Assembly (NCBI RefSeq): GCF_003610195.1
Contig: NZ_RAPO01000002.1
Coordinates: forward strand, 1-64,000
From: Halopiger aswanensis
GTDB lineage: Archaea; Halobacteriota; Halobacteria; Halobacteriales; Natrialbaceae
DNA length: 64,000 bases
Direction: 5' to 3'
Within the stretch, counting starts at the first letter, position 1. Each line of letters begins with the position of its first letter. Below are positions 35,021 to 44,102 of the stretch, piece by piece. The notes under the pieces are model-generated. The model saw only the letters and a program-made list of their open reading frames with translations, was not told the origin of the DNA and did not search any database. The position numbers and the translations under genes are program-made.

Positions 35021-35929
35021 ATGGAGGTCGTAAGCCGGTTGCTGGCGCTGCTCGTGTTGTTGCTGCTCGGGGCCGGCCTGCGCACGACCGGCATCCTGAA
35101 CACGAGGCGGACGGCCACGCTGAACGCCGTCGCGTACTACGTGGCCCTGCCGGCGCTGATCTTCGTCTCGACGTACGACCGCGATATCGGCGAACTGCTG
35201 TCGCCGGCGCTGCTCGGCGGCTTGCTCTTCGTCCTCTTTGCGACGGCCGGGATCGCCTGGCTCGTCCACCGCAATCGGTCGTCGACGCCGCGACGCAGCG
35301 TCGCGATCGTCCAGTCGTACCACTCGAACCTCGGCTACCTCGGACTCCCGTTGGTGGCCGCGACATTCAACGACGACGTGACCGCGATCGCCAGCGTCGT
35401 CCTCGGCGTCGTCACGCTGACGCAGTTACCGCTGACGATCGTCGTCCTCTCGACGCTCAATGGCGCCGGCGCCGCGATCGGGGACGAGATCCGCGGGCTC
35501 GCGACCAACCCCGTCTTGGCGGCGCTGGTCGGCGGACTCGCGGTCGGTTCCGTCGGCATCTCGATTCCCGGTCCGGCCGCGACCGGGCTGGACGTGCTCG
35601 GGATGCTGTCGCTGCCGCTGGCGCTGCTCTGCGTCGGCGCGTCGCTGCAGGTCGATCTCCCGTCGGTCGACCTCGGCGCAACCGGGTCCGTGATCGCGCT
35701 CAAGATCGTCTGTATGCCCGCCATCGCGTGGCTCGTCTTCTCCGTACTCGCCGTCGATGCGACGACGCTCACGGCAACCGTCGTGATGCTCGGAACGCCG
35801 TCGGCGGTCTCGACGTTCGTCTTCGCGACCGAACTCGGCGGCGATAAGGAGTTCGCGTCGCTGAACGTCTTTCTGACGACGCTGGTCTCGATCGCGACGC
35901 TGTTCGTACTGATTACGTTCGTGGGCTAA
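35021..35929 (+). CDS. AEC-family permease (auxin efflux carrier type)
   Basis: 302 residues, about ten hydrophobic helices in two halves of five with opposite orientation. VQSYHSNLGYLGLPLVAATF and the second-half counterpart VVMLGTPSAVSTFVFATELGGD are the crossing regions of the bile/auxin-type fold. Bacterial members move dicarboxylates such as malate. The substrate here is unknown. It is probably monocistronic, 85 bases behind the kinase. Confidence 0.87.
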   Translation: MEVVSRLLALLVLLLLGAGLRTTGILNTRRTATLNAVAYYVALPALIFVSTYDRDIGELLSPALLGGLLFVLFATAGIAWLVHRNRSSTPRRSVAIVQSYHSNLGYLGLPLVAATFNDDVTAIASVVLGVVTLTQLPLTIVVLSTLNGAGAAIGDEIRGLATNPVLAALVGGLAVGSVGISIPGPAATGLDVLGMLSLPLALLCVGASLQVDLPSVDLGATGSVIALKIVCMPAIAWLVFSVLAVDATTLTATVVMLGTPSAVSTFVFATELGGDKEFASLNVFLTTLVSIATLFVLITFVG

Positions 35930-36050
35930 CGAGCGAACTGGTGGGGTTCTTCGGGCTCGAGGTCGGATTCCAAAGACCGTTGCCGATCGGTACTACTCCC
36001 GCGATCCGGAGACGAAACCCGTGAGAAGAGCCCACTGACTGGAGTCGCGT

Positions 36051-36974
36051 CTATGAGAAGAATCGCTTGAGACGACTGAGAATGCCGCCCTCGCCCTGCT
36101 CGTCATCGGTCCCGTCGTCCGTGCCGCTCGAGTCGCCGGTTCCACCGGTGTCCGTCCCGGTATTCCCGTCGATCGACCCGGCGAGCGGCCCGGCGGTGGA
36201 ACTCGTTGCGGGTCCGCTGACCTCCGCTGCGCCGGTCTCTAAGTCGTCCATCGAGAGGTCGACGTCGTCGATTTCGGGCGTCGATTCGCGCCCGTCGCCG
36301 GCTTCGGCGGCTCGAACGTCGGCGCCGGTGACGTCGCCGCGTTCGATACGGGCGGCGAGGTCTTCCTCGGCGCCGTTCTCGGTATCTGCCGCAGCCCCGT
36401 CCTGCGGCTGCGGATCGTCGGTCTCGAGTTCGGTCGATTCGTCGTCGCCGTTGTCCCCGTTCTCTTCGGACGACGGCTCCACGTCCTGAACCGGCGTTGC
36501 ACTCGAGTCGTCGCCGGCCGTTGTCGATTCGGATTTCACATCCGCTTCATCGCTGGCGCCTGTCTCTGCGGTCGTTCCTTCGGGCTCAGACGCAGGATCC
36601 GGAACCGCAGTTCCGGTCTCGATCTGTGGCGCCGGGACGTCGTCCTCGTCGAATTCGGCTGTAACCGACTCGAGAGGATCCGAGTCGGATTCGACGGTCG
36701 TGGTGGTTGCAGCGGCGCCGCTCGAGTTCGAACCGGCGTCCGCGGCATCGGTCGTCGAGTCGTCGTCAGCGTCGGCCTTCGACCCAGTATCGGTGTCGTC
36801 GAGCGACGCGAGAATGTCGTCGACGCTCTTGTCCGAGACGACGCGGCGAGGGCCGCCGCCGGGCTCGAGACTGTCGGTCTCGTCGACGTGGCCCCGCTCG
36901 TCCTCGTCCTCGCCCCCGTCGCCGTCGGGGGCCGGTTCGTCGTCCCCCGACGGGCGTGATTGCTCGTTGCTCAT
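36051..36974 (-). CDS. Acidic low-complexity protein with amphipathic C-terminus
   Basis: 307 residues, mostly Asp/Glu/Ser/Thr/Gly and probably disordered. Two more ordered islands are visible: SDKSVDDILASLDD near residue 48 and ARIERGDVTGADVRAAEAG near 215. The last ten residues, GGILSRLKRFFS, form a short basic amphipathic helix that could touch the membrane. I do not recognise a function; similar haloarchaeal proteins exist. Confidence 0.6.
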   Translation of the reverse strand: MSNEQSRPSGDDEPAPDGDGGEDEDERGHVDETDSLEPGGGPRRVVSDKSVDDILASLDDTDTGSKADADDDSTTDAADAGSNSSGAAATTTTVESDSDPLESVTAEFDEDDVPAPQIETGTAVPDPASEPEGTTAETGASDEADVKSESTTAGDDSSATPVQDVEPSSEENGDNGDDESTELETDDPQPQDGAAADTENGAEEDLAARIERGDVTGADVRAAEAGDGRESTPEIDDVDLSMDDLETGAAEVSGPATSSTAGPLAGSIDGNTGTDTGGTGDSSGTDDGTDDEQGEGGILSRLKRFFS

Positions 36975-37058
36975 TGTGGGGCTCTGGCGGTGCCGAGACC
37001 ATAATCTTTCTCCCGTCGGCGCGTGAAAACGAGTCGACGTATTTCGCGGGATCGGCGG

Positions 37059-37841
37059 TCACTCGGCCAGGGCCGGCCGCGCCCGAACGACGTTGAGGAC
37101 GGCGCCCAGCAGCAGGATGATCCCGGCGAAGTAGAGCCAGGTGACGAACAGCAACACGGCGCCGACGGCGCCGTAGGCCTGGTACTGCCCGGCGTTAGCC
37201 GCGTAGATCTGGAAGCCGATCTGGAGGATCGTCCAGCCGACAGCCGCGAAGACCGTCCCCGGCCAGATCTCGCCGATTGCGACCGGGACCGGCGGCAACA
37301 CGTAGTAGATCGGCAGAAAAACCAACACGAGTCCGAGCAATAGCGTCACCCAGCTCAGCGTGTCGGCGAAGGGAACGGCGTCGGCCGCGATGCTGAGAAC
37401 GGCACCGATCGCGAGCATCAACGCGAGCGCGCCCGTCCCCGCGAAGATCACGGTGAGACCGTCGCGGATCTGGTCGAGCAGCGAGTCGTCCGCGACCTCG
37501 TCGTAGACCATATCGAAGGCGAGACTGAGGCCGCGAAAGACCTTGAGCGCACCCCAGGTCGCGACGACGAGCGCGACGACGGTCGCCTCAGCGCGCCCCG
37601 ATTCGGCCGAGAGAGCATTGATGACGAGCGTTTCGCCGGCCTCCGGCAGGAAATCGCCGGCGACCAGAATCAGGCGTTCGGCCGCGTTCTCGCCGCCGAC
37701 CAGCGACCCGACGACGAGCGCGAGCAACACCATCGGAATCAGCGAGACGAACGCGTAGTAGGCGAAACCCGCCGCGAGAAAGGTGATCTCGCGGTCGCTC
37801 GCCGTCCGGTAGATCGCGGTGAGTGTCTCCCTCGCGTCCAT
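37059..37841 (-). CDS. YihY/BrkB family membrane protein
   Basis: 260 residues with six helices. Typical stretches: ITFLAAGFAYYAFVSLIPMVL near the start, KVFRGLSLAFDMVYDE after helix 3, YYVLPPVPV and AANAGQYQAYGAVGAVLLFVTWLYF near the end. The family was once called ribonuclease BN by mistake; its transport or lipid function is unproven. The start at 37841 (MDARETLTAIY) is the only family-like Met. Confidence 0.85.
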   Translation of the reverse strand: MDARETLTAIYRTASDREITFLAAGFAYYAFVSLIPMVLLALVVGSLVGGENAAERLILVAGDFLPEAGETLVINALSAESGRAEATVVALVVATWGALKVFRGLSLAFDMVYDEVADDSLLDQIRDGLTVIFAGTGALALMLAIGAVLSIAADAVPFADTLSWVTLLLGLVLVFLPIYYVLPPVPVAIGEIWPGTVFAAVGWTILQIGFQIYAANAGQYQAYGAVGAVLLFVTWLYFAGIILLLGAVLNVVRARPALAE

Positions 37842-37924
37842 GTCGATGTCCCCGACTACGGAGGGCAGCCCAAAGAACCTCGGACTCGTTCGCAGCGAGT
37901 GTACCCGGAGCGATCGGTAGTCCC

Positions 37925-38716
37925 TCACCAGGTGAGACAGAAGTTGTGCGACGCATAGACCGCGCCGTCGTCGCCGACGTAGACGCCGACGCCGCCTCGG
38001 TCCCAGCCGTGGTCGCCGTGTTCCTCGAGGATGGCCTCCCGATGGGCGGTGGAGTTCATCCACTGGTTGACCAGCCCGGTCGCGAGCCGTTCGGCGGTCC
38101 GGTACTCGACGACTTCGTTGCCGCCGGGTCGCTCGACCGGTCTGTCGACCCACGTCAGCGCGATGTTCTCGCCGTAGGCGCGACAGTAGTCGTCGACCTC
38201 AGTAAAGCGGTCGTGCGGCCCCTGGCCATCGGGATTCGTGTGTGCGAAGTAGTCCCGCTGGGCCATGTCGGCGCTGTGAGCGCGCGCGACCGAGGCGACG
38301 GTCCCGTCCCACGCCAGCGGCTCGAGGCCGTGTTCGGCCCGGCGTTCGTTGACCTCGGCGTGGACGAAGTCCTCGACGGTCACCGAGTCGATCGTCTCGA
38401 CGTCGGTTTCGTAACTCGAGCGGCCGGGATCGTCGGCGTCCGTTACCTCGGGGTTGCGCTCGCCGGCCGGCGGCGGCTCGGAACTGGGGCTCGGCGCGGA
38501 ATCGAAGCCGCCCTCGATCCGAATGTCGTCGGGGTCCTCGAGATCCTCGAGGGTAATCGGCGAGACGAGCAGTGTTCCAACCGCGAGCGCCCCGATCAGC
38601 AGGATGACGACGGCGAGGTTAAACAGAGCCCGGAGGACCGCGCGATCAGCACCGGCGCCGTTGCTCCGATCGGTGTCCGCCCCGCTCGTCCGGGTTGACG
38701 GGTCTCGCCGGTCCAT
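37925..38716 (-). CDS. CAP-domain (SCP/PR-1) membrane-anchored protein
   Basis: 263 residues. One signal anchor at about 28-51, a Pro/Ser/Asp linker, then the CAP domain from about 110: VHAEVNERRAEHGLEPLAWD, VARAHSADMAQRDYFAHTNPDG, YGENIAL and NQWMNSTAHREAILEEH. The His and Glu of the CAP cleft are present. CAP proteins outside the cell are peptidase-like or lipid-binding, though the activity is seldom clear. It lies upstream of the YihY gene on the same strand. Confidence 0.87.
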   Translation of the reverse strand: MDRRDPSTRTSGADTDRSNGAGADRAVLRALFNLAVVILLIGALAVGTLLVSPITLEDLEDPDDIRIEGGFDSAPSPSSEPPPAGERNPEVTDADDPGRSSYETDVETIDSVTVEDFVHAEVNERRAEHGLEPLAWDGTVASVARAHSADMAQRDYFAHTNPDGQGPHDRFTEVDDYCRAYGENIALTWVDRPVERPGGNEVVEYRTAERLATGLVNQWMNSTAHREAILEEHGDHGWDRGGVGVYVGDDGAVYASHNFCLTW

Positions 38717-38817
38717 CGTACCTACGTGAGGCCATCACGAAGCGGCATAAGGGAGCCGCGGTCGGTTGCAGCACGTGATAAGCACGTTGCAGTGTGTTCC
38801 GCGTCGTGGCGCTTGGG

Positions 38818-39123
38818 CTACGCCTCTCCGGTGCCGAAGATCGTCTCGTGGATCCCGATCACGAGCCCCGGAACGACGGCCATGAAGAGGTGTTCCTCGA
38901 GCGGGATGCCGGCGATCTCGATACCCGTACGCAGTTTGATGTCGAAGACGCCGACGGCGAGGGTGTAGCGATCCCAGACGTACGCGATCGGGTACAGCGC
39001 GAGGATCGTGACCGCAGCCCGCCGGAGCGCGTTGGCCCGACGCAACAGGAGGGCGGCGACGGTCCCCCAGAACAGTTCGGTCGCGAGGTAGGTGTAGCGG
39101 CCGAAGACGCTGATATCGACCAT
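38818..39123 (-). CDS. Single lycopene cyclase domain protein (CrtYc/CrtYd-like)
   Basis: 101 residues with three hydrophobic helices. RRAAVTILALYPIAYVWDRY and GIPLEEHLFMAVVPGLVIGI contain the PLEEH motif found in each half of archaeal and fungal carotenoid cyclases. The full haloarchaeal enzyme has two such domains in about 240 residues; this gene has only one, as in actinobacterial heterodimeric CrtYc/CrtYd. No partner subunit is in the window. The start is ATG 39123; GTG at 39126 precedes it directly. Confidence 0.75.
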   Translation of the reverse strand: MVDISVFGRYTYLATELFWGTVAALLLRRANALRRAAVTILALYPIAYVWDRYTLAVGVFDIKLRTGIEIAGIPLEEHLFMAVVPGLVIGIHETIFGTGEA

Positions 39124-39231
39124 CACGCGCCCAGCTTCAACGCCGACACCAAAAATCCCCCTACTAATCGCCGCTTGGATAAAACGGGCAGCACGTTAAA
39201 TACCTCGGCGACAGTACGTCTATCCAGAAGG

Positions 39232-40389
39232 ATGAATATCGCTGATATCGCCACCCAGGAGTACATCGAAGTCGACGTCGGCACGCGCATGGGGAAAGTC
39301 CGTTCTATGTTCGAGGACGGCAACCCCAAAGGAATCATCGTCACCAACGACGGGGAATACGAGGGCGTCATCAGCGAGCGGGAGGTCCTCCAGTCGCACG
39401 TCGAGGACGACGCCAAGGTGAAGGCGCTGACGAAGCCGAGCCGGAACGCGCCGGCCCCGCAGGTCGACCGCGAGGAAGACGTCCGCGAGACCGCACGCGT
39501 GCTGGTCGAGAGCAACGCGAAGGTCGCGCCGGTCTTCGAGAACGGCGACCTCTGGGGCGTCATCACCGACGACGCCATCCTCGAGGCCGTGATCGAGAAC
39601 CTCGATACGCTGACCGTCGAGGACATCTACACGGCCGATCCGGTCACGATCGAGGAGGACGACGGCATCGGCCGCGCGATCAACTACCTCCGGGAGAACG
39701 GCATCTCTCGGCTGCCGGTCCTCAACGAGAACGGCTACCTCTCCGGCGTCGTGACGACCCACGATATCGCCGACTTCGTCATCCGCGAGAGCAACTCGAC
39801 GACGACCGGCGACCGCGTGGGCGACAGCCAGCGGATGCTCGACGTGCCGGTCTACGACATCATGAACAGCCCCGTCGAGACCATCAACCTCGACGCCACC
39901 GCGAAGGACGCCGTCGAGGTCATGCTCGAGAAGGACTACGCGGGGCTGATCGTCACGCCGGAGGACGACGATCGCATCGTCATCGGCGTCATCACCAAGA
40001 CGGACGTCCTCCGGGCGCTGACGTTCACCGAGGAGGAGCGCATGGACGTCCAGATCACCAACATCTCGATGCTCGACACCATCTCCCGCGAGGGCGTCGT
40101 CGAGGGCATCGAGGAGGTCGCGGACAAGTACCAGGACATGCAGGTCCACCACGCCCACGTCCGCTTCAAGGAACACAAGGAGAAACTCCGCGGGACCCCG
40201 CTGGTCCACTGCCAGATCCGCCTGCGCACGAACAAGGACCAGGTCGCCGGCACCGGCGAAGGCTACGGCGCCGAGAACGCGTTCCGGGTGGCACTCGAGA
40301 AACTCGAGCGCAACGTCTTAGAGATGAAAGGCGTCGCCAGCGACGAGGAGTACCGCGGCCAACTCCTCCGGAAGCTGAACGAACTGTAA
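39232..40389 (+). CDS. Four-CBS-domain protein with C-terminal HPF-like domain
   Basis: 385 residues. Four CBS motifs in tandem (about 1-60, 72-125, 132-185, 205-268: each with a 'GVIT' strand and a polar helix) form two Bateman modules that normally bind adenine nucleotides. Residues 290-385 (VHHAHVRFKEHKEKLRGTPLVHCQIRL...) resemble the S30AE/hibernation-factor fold. Energy sensing linked to ribosome state is an attractive inference. TTAAATA lies about 33 bases upstream. Confidence 0.85.
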   Translation: MNIADIATQEYIEVDVGTRMGKVRSMFEDGNPKGIIVTNDGEYEGVISEREVLQSHVEDDAKVKALTKPSRNAPAPQVDREEDVRETARVLVESNAKVAPVFENGDLWGVITDDAILEAVIENLDTLTVEDIYTADPVTIEEDDGIGRAINYLRENGISRLPVLNENGYLSGVVTTHDIADFVIRESNSTTTGDRVGDSQRMLDVPVYDIMNSPVETINLDATAKDAVEVMLEKDYAGLIVTPEDDDRIVIGVITKTDVLRALTFTEEERMDVQITNISMLDTISREGVVEGIEEVADKYQDMQVHHAHVRFKEHKEKLRGTPLVHCQIRLRTNKDQVAGTGEGYGAENAFRVALEKLERNVLEMKGVASDEEYRGQLLRKLNEL

Positions 40390-40412
40390 CGGTTCGACCC
40401 CGCGGCCGGTCG

Positions 40413-41105
40413 CTACCGGCCGCTAAATAGCAACGACAGCAGTTTTCGCTCGGCCGACCGCAGGTGCTCGTGGAAGGTCGTCGCCGAAACGTCCATTTCG
40501 GCGGCGAGTTCTTCCCCGGTCGTCTTCCGCGGCCAGTCGTAAAACCCGTTCACGTACGCCAGCAGCAGCGCCTCGTGCTGGCGGGATGTCAGCATTCCCA
40601 TGACCGTCTCGTAGAGCTCCCGCTGCTGAAACAGCGGGACGGCGTAGGACTTCTGGCGCCGAGCGACGATCTCCACGTCCGGATACGCCGCCTGAAACTC
40701 CTCGATCACGTCCGAGGCGGAGTAGATCGACGGAATCTCGGCGACGATGCGAGCAGTGCCGTCGTGACTGCTCAACTCCGTTGGAATCGCTCCGGCGTCG
40801 GTTAACCCGACCGTGAAGAATTCGCCCGCCTCCTCGATTCGAACTTCGATGATGGCGTCCTCGCCGCCGCTCACGATGCGCCCCTCGATCCCCTCGTAGT
40901 CTTCGATCACCTCGAGAAACCGTTCCGGCGGTGCGCCGGAAACGCGATGGAAGATCGTATAGGCGCCCTCGCTGCGCGGCAGCAGCTGGATGAGCGTCAC
41001 GTCGCCGCCGGTTTCGTCGGACATGGCGACGAGCGGATATCGAGCATCGGTAACCGTGAACTCGACTTCGACGACCGTATCGTCGGGGTTGTTTCCCTGT
41101 GACAC
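40413..41105 (-). CDS. Bat-type (HTH_10) transcriptional regulator
   Basis: 230 residues. The C-terminus LTSRQHEALLLAYVNGFYDWPR...TTGEELAAEMDVSATTFHEHLRSAERKLL is the bacterio-opsin-activator HTH. The N-terminal 150 residues (VTLIQLLPRSEGAYTIFHRVSG, MLTSR preceding) form a Bat-associated sensing domain. It controls an unknown regulon. The start codon is GTG at 41105, with TGTAAGTC about 32 bases upstream. It is convergent with the CBS gene. Confidence 0.88.
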   Translation of the reverse strand: MSQGNNPDDTVVEVEFTVTDARYPLVAMSDETGGDVTLIQLLPRSEGAYTIFHRVSGAPPERFLEVIEDYEGIEGRIVSGGEDAIIEVRIEEAGEFFTVGLTDAGAIPTELSSHDGTARIVAEIPSIYSASDVIEEFQAAYPDVEIVARRQKSYAVPLFQQRELYETVMGMLTSRQHEALLLAYVNGFYDWPRKTTGEELAAEMDVSATTFHEHLRSAERKLLSLLFSGR

Positions 41106-41175
41106 GGTTACACACCACTAGGTAACGGAGCGACTTACAGATTGGCGTGCCGTCCGGGACGAATCGGCGCCCGGT

Positions 41176-41937
41176 TCAGAGTTGTGGACTTTCCTCGCCG
41201 CCCTCGAGGCCGCGGTCCGTGATCCGGAACTGGACGGACTCGCCGGCGGGTTTCGATCGGTGTTTCTCGAGGGTCGCGCGCCGGTTGCCGCCGCGGAACC
41301 GCTCGAGGCGGAGCACGACGCCGGTCCAGTGCTCCAAGGTGTTCCCGCCCAGCGGCCGCGTCCGGTCCGAATCGGGGTCGGAGAACACCTGGTTCGTCAG
41401 GACGACCGCGAGGTCGTACTTGCGCGCGAGCGAGAGCAGGTGGGTCACTTGCCGGGCGACCGTCCGCAGCGCCTCGCCCTCGTCGCCGGCGCCGGTACGC
41501 TCGAGGCGGTAGAAACCGGTCGCGCTGTCTACGACGATCAGGTCCGCGCGCTCGGCGAACTCTTCGGCGTCGCGGACCGCTTCGGCCTGTTCCTCGAAGT
41601 CGAGCGCGTCCTCGATGACGATCCTCGAGGCGACGGTTTCGACGTCGGGGTTGGTATCGCCGGCGCCCGAATCCGCTCCGTCGGACCGCGCGGCCGTCGA
41701 CTCGTCCTCGACGCGAGCCGAGAGCAGTTGTTCGAACCGGTCGACCGAGACGCCCTCGGTGTCGATGTAGACCGCCGTCCCGTCGGCGACGGCCGTCTCG
41801 ACGGCCGCCGAGAGCGCGAGGTTCGTCTTCCCCGCGGCCGGCGGGCCGTACACCTGCGTGACGGTCCCGCGTTCGAACCCCCCACCGAGCAGCTCGTCGA
41901 CCGGGCCACAGCCGGTCGGAATCGCCTCCTCGTTCAC
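41176..41937 (-). CDS. radB: DNA repair and recombination protein RadB
   Basis: 253 residues, a RadA paralogue without the N-terminal HhH domain. PTGCGPVDELLGGGFERGTVTQVYG leads into Walker A GPPAAGKT (31-38), and Walker B is DLIVVDSATGFY; LAVVLTNQVFSDPDSD is the RecA L2-region equivalent. It assists RadA in recombination. The start is GTG 41937, since TTTTTGC lies 26 bases upstream and no ATG fits. The divergent gene at 42106 also starts with a leaderless GTG. Confidence 0.93.
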   Translation of the reverse strand: MNEEAIPTGCGPVDELLGGGFERGTVTQVYGPPAAGKTNLALSAAVETAVADGTAVYIDTEGVSVDRFEQLLSARVEDESTAARSDGADSGAGDTNPDVETVASRIVIEDALDFEEQAEAVRDAEEFAERADLIVVDSATGFYRLERTGAGDEGEALRTVARQVTHLLSLARKYDLAVVLTNQVFSDPDSDRTRPLGGNTLEHWTGVVLRLERFRGGNRRATLEKHRSKPAGESVQFRITDRGLEGGEESPQL

Positions 41938-42105
41938 GGGCGTGCTTGGGCCGGTCGGCGCAAAAACCCCCCGAAACCCGCCGGCGCCGCGCAAAACGCC
42001 CGCCGCCGTCGGGACGACCGGGGCTCGAGACGATCCGGTTGCCCCGGCCTCGGCCCCGGGCCGAACACGTACACGTTTATTCGCCGCGACCACGAAGGCC
42101 GACCC

Positions 42106-42909
42106 GTGATCGTCGTCGCAACGTCGGACTTCGAGGTGTACCACGGCGTCGTCAACGAGCTTCGCGACCGCGGCACCGAGTTCACGACCGTCGAGCCGGA
42201 CGCGGAGCTCCCCGAGCGGACCGCGGTCGTCGTCACCGGCGCCGACCACGCCGACGACTTCGCCGACGTCACCACGATCGTCGCCGATCCCGACGATCCG
42301 CGGCGGGCCGTCGATCAGGCGCTGACCGCGGTCCGGGGCGACGGCGGCCGGACGATCATCGGCGTCGATCCGGGGCGCAAACCCGGCATCGCCGTCCTCG
42401 CGGGCGAGATGGTCGTCGCCGCCTTCCAGGTGCCCCTGGCCGACGCCGTCGAGGTGATCGAGCGCGAGGCCAGCGAAGCCGCCGATCCGGTCGTCCGCAT
42501 CGGCGACGGCTCCCGGCTCCAGAGCGCCACGCTCGTCAACGACCTCGAGGACGTCCGCGTCGAACTCGTCGACGAGACCGGGACGACGCCCTACCTCGGC
42601 ACGGGCGCGCGCGGAATGGAAGACGTGCTTGCGGCAGTCAACATCGCGCGCCTCGAGGGCGAGGTGGTCGACACGCGAGAGATCGAACCGACCGCGGGGG
42701 AACTCCAGCGGATCAAGGACCGCTCGCGCGAGGAGAGCGAGCACAACCGCGCGATCGACGAGGTGTTGGCCCGCCGGGTCGCGGTCGGTGAGTTGACGAT
42801 CGACGAGGCGCTGGCCGAACACCGGGGCGACGCGGATTCGGCGGACGGAGCCGATACGGATGGCGACGCCGCCACCGAGGGCAACGCCGACGCCGATGCC
42901 GACGAGTAG
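42106..42909 (+). CDS. RNase-H-fold (RuvC/YqgF-like) conserved protein
   Basis: 267 residues. Residues 1-75 form a small alpha/beta domain. Then GRTIIGVDPGRKPGIAVLAG (81-100) gives the first acidic strand of an RNase-H fold with Asp88, followed by VVRIGDGSRLQSATLVNDL and the helical GTGARGMEDVLAAVNIARLEG. The layout is that of RuvC/YqgF nucleases, and it sits back-to-back with radB. An acidic tail ends it. Nuclease activity is inferred from the motif only. The start is GTG 42106, 28 bases behind GTTTATT. Confidence 0.65.
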   Translation: MIVVATSDFEVYHGVVNELRDRGTEFTTVEPDAELPERTAVVVTGADHADDFADVTTIVADPDDPRRAVDQALTAVRGDGGRTIIGVDPGRKPGIAVLAGEMVVAAFQVPLADAVEVIEREASEAADPVVRIGDGSRLQSATLVNDLEDVRVELVDETGTTPYLGTGARGMEDVLAAVNIARLEGEVVDTREIEPTAGELQRIKDRSREESEHNRAIDEVLARRVAVGELTIDEALAEHRGDADSADGADTDGDAATEGNADADADE

Positions 42910-42947
42910 TGGCCGCTCCGCTCTGCTCGATCGGCGACATCCTTTGA

Positions 42948-43079
42948 GACCTGAATCCTCGAGACGAGTACCGCGAGTCGTCGCTCTGCAACGAGATCGG
43001 AAAGCGCTACATCACGCTGCTGAACGAGGCCGGCGTGAATCGCGGACCGCCGCCCGCTCACTCGAGAACCGCCGGGACA
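42948..43079 (+). pseudogene. Coding remnant of unknown family
   Basis: An open frame of 44 codons lacking a start, immediately behind a stop at 42945. It reads DLNPRDEYRESSLCNEIGK and continues with RYITLLNEAGVNRG, a composition like real protein and unlike noncoding DNA. It is cut off by the convergent lipoprotein gene at 43081. I take it as the stump of a lost gene; the family is not recognised. Confidence 0.35.
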
Positions 43080-43080
43080 G

Positions 43081-43734
43081 TTAACAGGACGTCGTCGTGT
43101 TCGTCTTGATCCCGCTGTCAGTAAACGAGACGACCGTCCGTGACTCCTCGCAGGGCGATCCCGATCGCGAGATCGACGACGTGTTTCTGACCCCGTCGGT
43201 CTCGAGCGTCGTCTCGTAGGTCCCCGGCTCGCCGATGATGATCTCGAGGGCCGTCTCGGCGGGCAGTTCGTTCGTCCCCTCGAGCACGGTCGTCTCGTCG
43301 CGATCGATCCGGATCGAGAGGTCGCGACCGCGATCCGATTCGTTCTCGATCGTGAGACGGTGATAGATGGTCTCGTCATCGATAGCTGCCGTCACGTCGG
43401 CAGCTTCCTCGTCGTCTGTCACGTTTTCGTCCTCGTCCTCATCCTCGTCCTCGTCCTCGTCTTCGGAGTCGTCGAGCACCGTCGTCGCAATCAGCACGAA
43501 CGGGTCAGTTTCGAGCGTCTCGAAGGTCAGTTCCGTGTCGTCCTCGAGCACGTTGTTCGCCTCGGTTTCAGTCTTGTTTTCAGCGTTTGCTCCGGTCTGT
43601 CCCGCTGTCTCCGTCGATTCGTTCCCCCCGGTATCGCCGCCGCCGTTCGACGAGTCATCAGCGGCACCGAGACAGCCTGCGAGGAGCCCGAGTCCGACGC
43701 CGGATGCGATCCGAACGAGCGTGCGACGGTCCAT
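43081..43734 (-). CDS. Predicted Tat lipoprotein with acidic linker
   Basis: 217 residues. Signal MDRRTLVRIASGVGLGLLAG with the lipobox Leu-Ala-Gly-Cys at Cys21 and twin Arg at 3-4: a Tat-exported lipoprotein. A disordered Gly/Glu/Asn part follows and an (ED)n run of about 14 residues encoded by repeated TCG-TCC triplets (about 43426-43465). The C-terminal 100 residues are strand-rich (IYHRLTIENESDRGRDLSIRID) and look like a small beta-sandwich. Function unknown. Confidence 0.7.
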   Translation of the reverse strand: MDRRTLVRIASGVGLGLLAGCLGAADDSSNGGGDTGGNESTETAGQTGANAENKTETEANNVLEDDTELTFETLETDPFVLIATTVLDDSEDEDEDEDEDEDENVTDDEEAADVTAAIDDETIYHRLTIENESDRGRDLSIRIDRDETTVLEGTNELPAETALEIIIGEPGTYETTLETDGVRNTSSISRSGSPCEESRTVVSFTDSGIKTNTTTSC

Positions 43735-44102
43735 ATTCGGTGGGGCCACATCGAGGGTCAAACCACTTTTTCATCGATCCGTGACCGTCAGTCCCGCCGA
43801 TACGCAGGACCGTTCGGTCCCGATTCATCGGTTCGGCTGTCTCGAGGCCCTGCTCTACGATCATCTGCGGACAACGTATTGGCACCCGTGAGAGACCGGT
43901 TCGGCGACCGTTTTGGGTCTCCTTACCGCACTGGCAGCCGGCTATCTTTCATCCGGGTCACATGACCGGACGGAGACCCGATCTGCGCGCAAAGTTTCGA
44001 CTACAGCGTCGCAATCGAGTGTTTGGCTTGCAAACGATAGCCCTCGTTTATTCCCGTTTCCAGTGAACGCCCGGTGCCCGTTGCGGGCAGATACACCTAC
44101 CC
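43735..44102. other. Intergenic stretch without genes
   Basis: 368 bases between the lipoprotein and the first exported protein of the fibre locus. The only element I can point to is TTTATT at about 44047-44052, which may serve the rightward gene with a leader of about 30 bases. No repeat or structured element stands out. Confidence 0.4.

Noticed and set aside
43426-43465. Short tandem repeat as a possible CRISPR or phase-variation tract
   Set aside because: It encodes the Glu/Asp run of the lipoprotein; triplet-type repetition within a gene, with no spacers.
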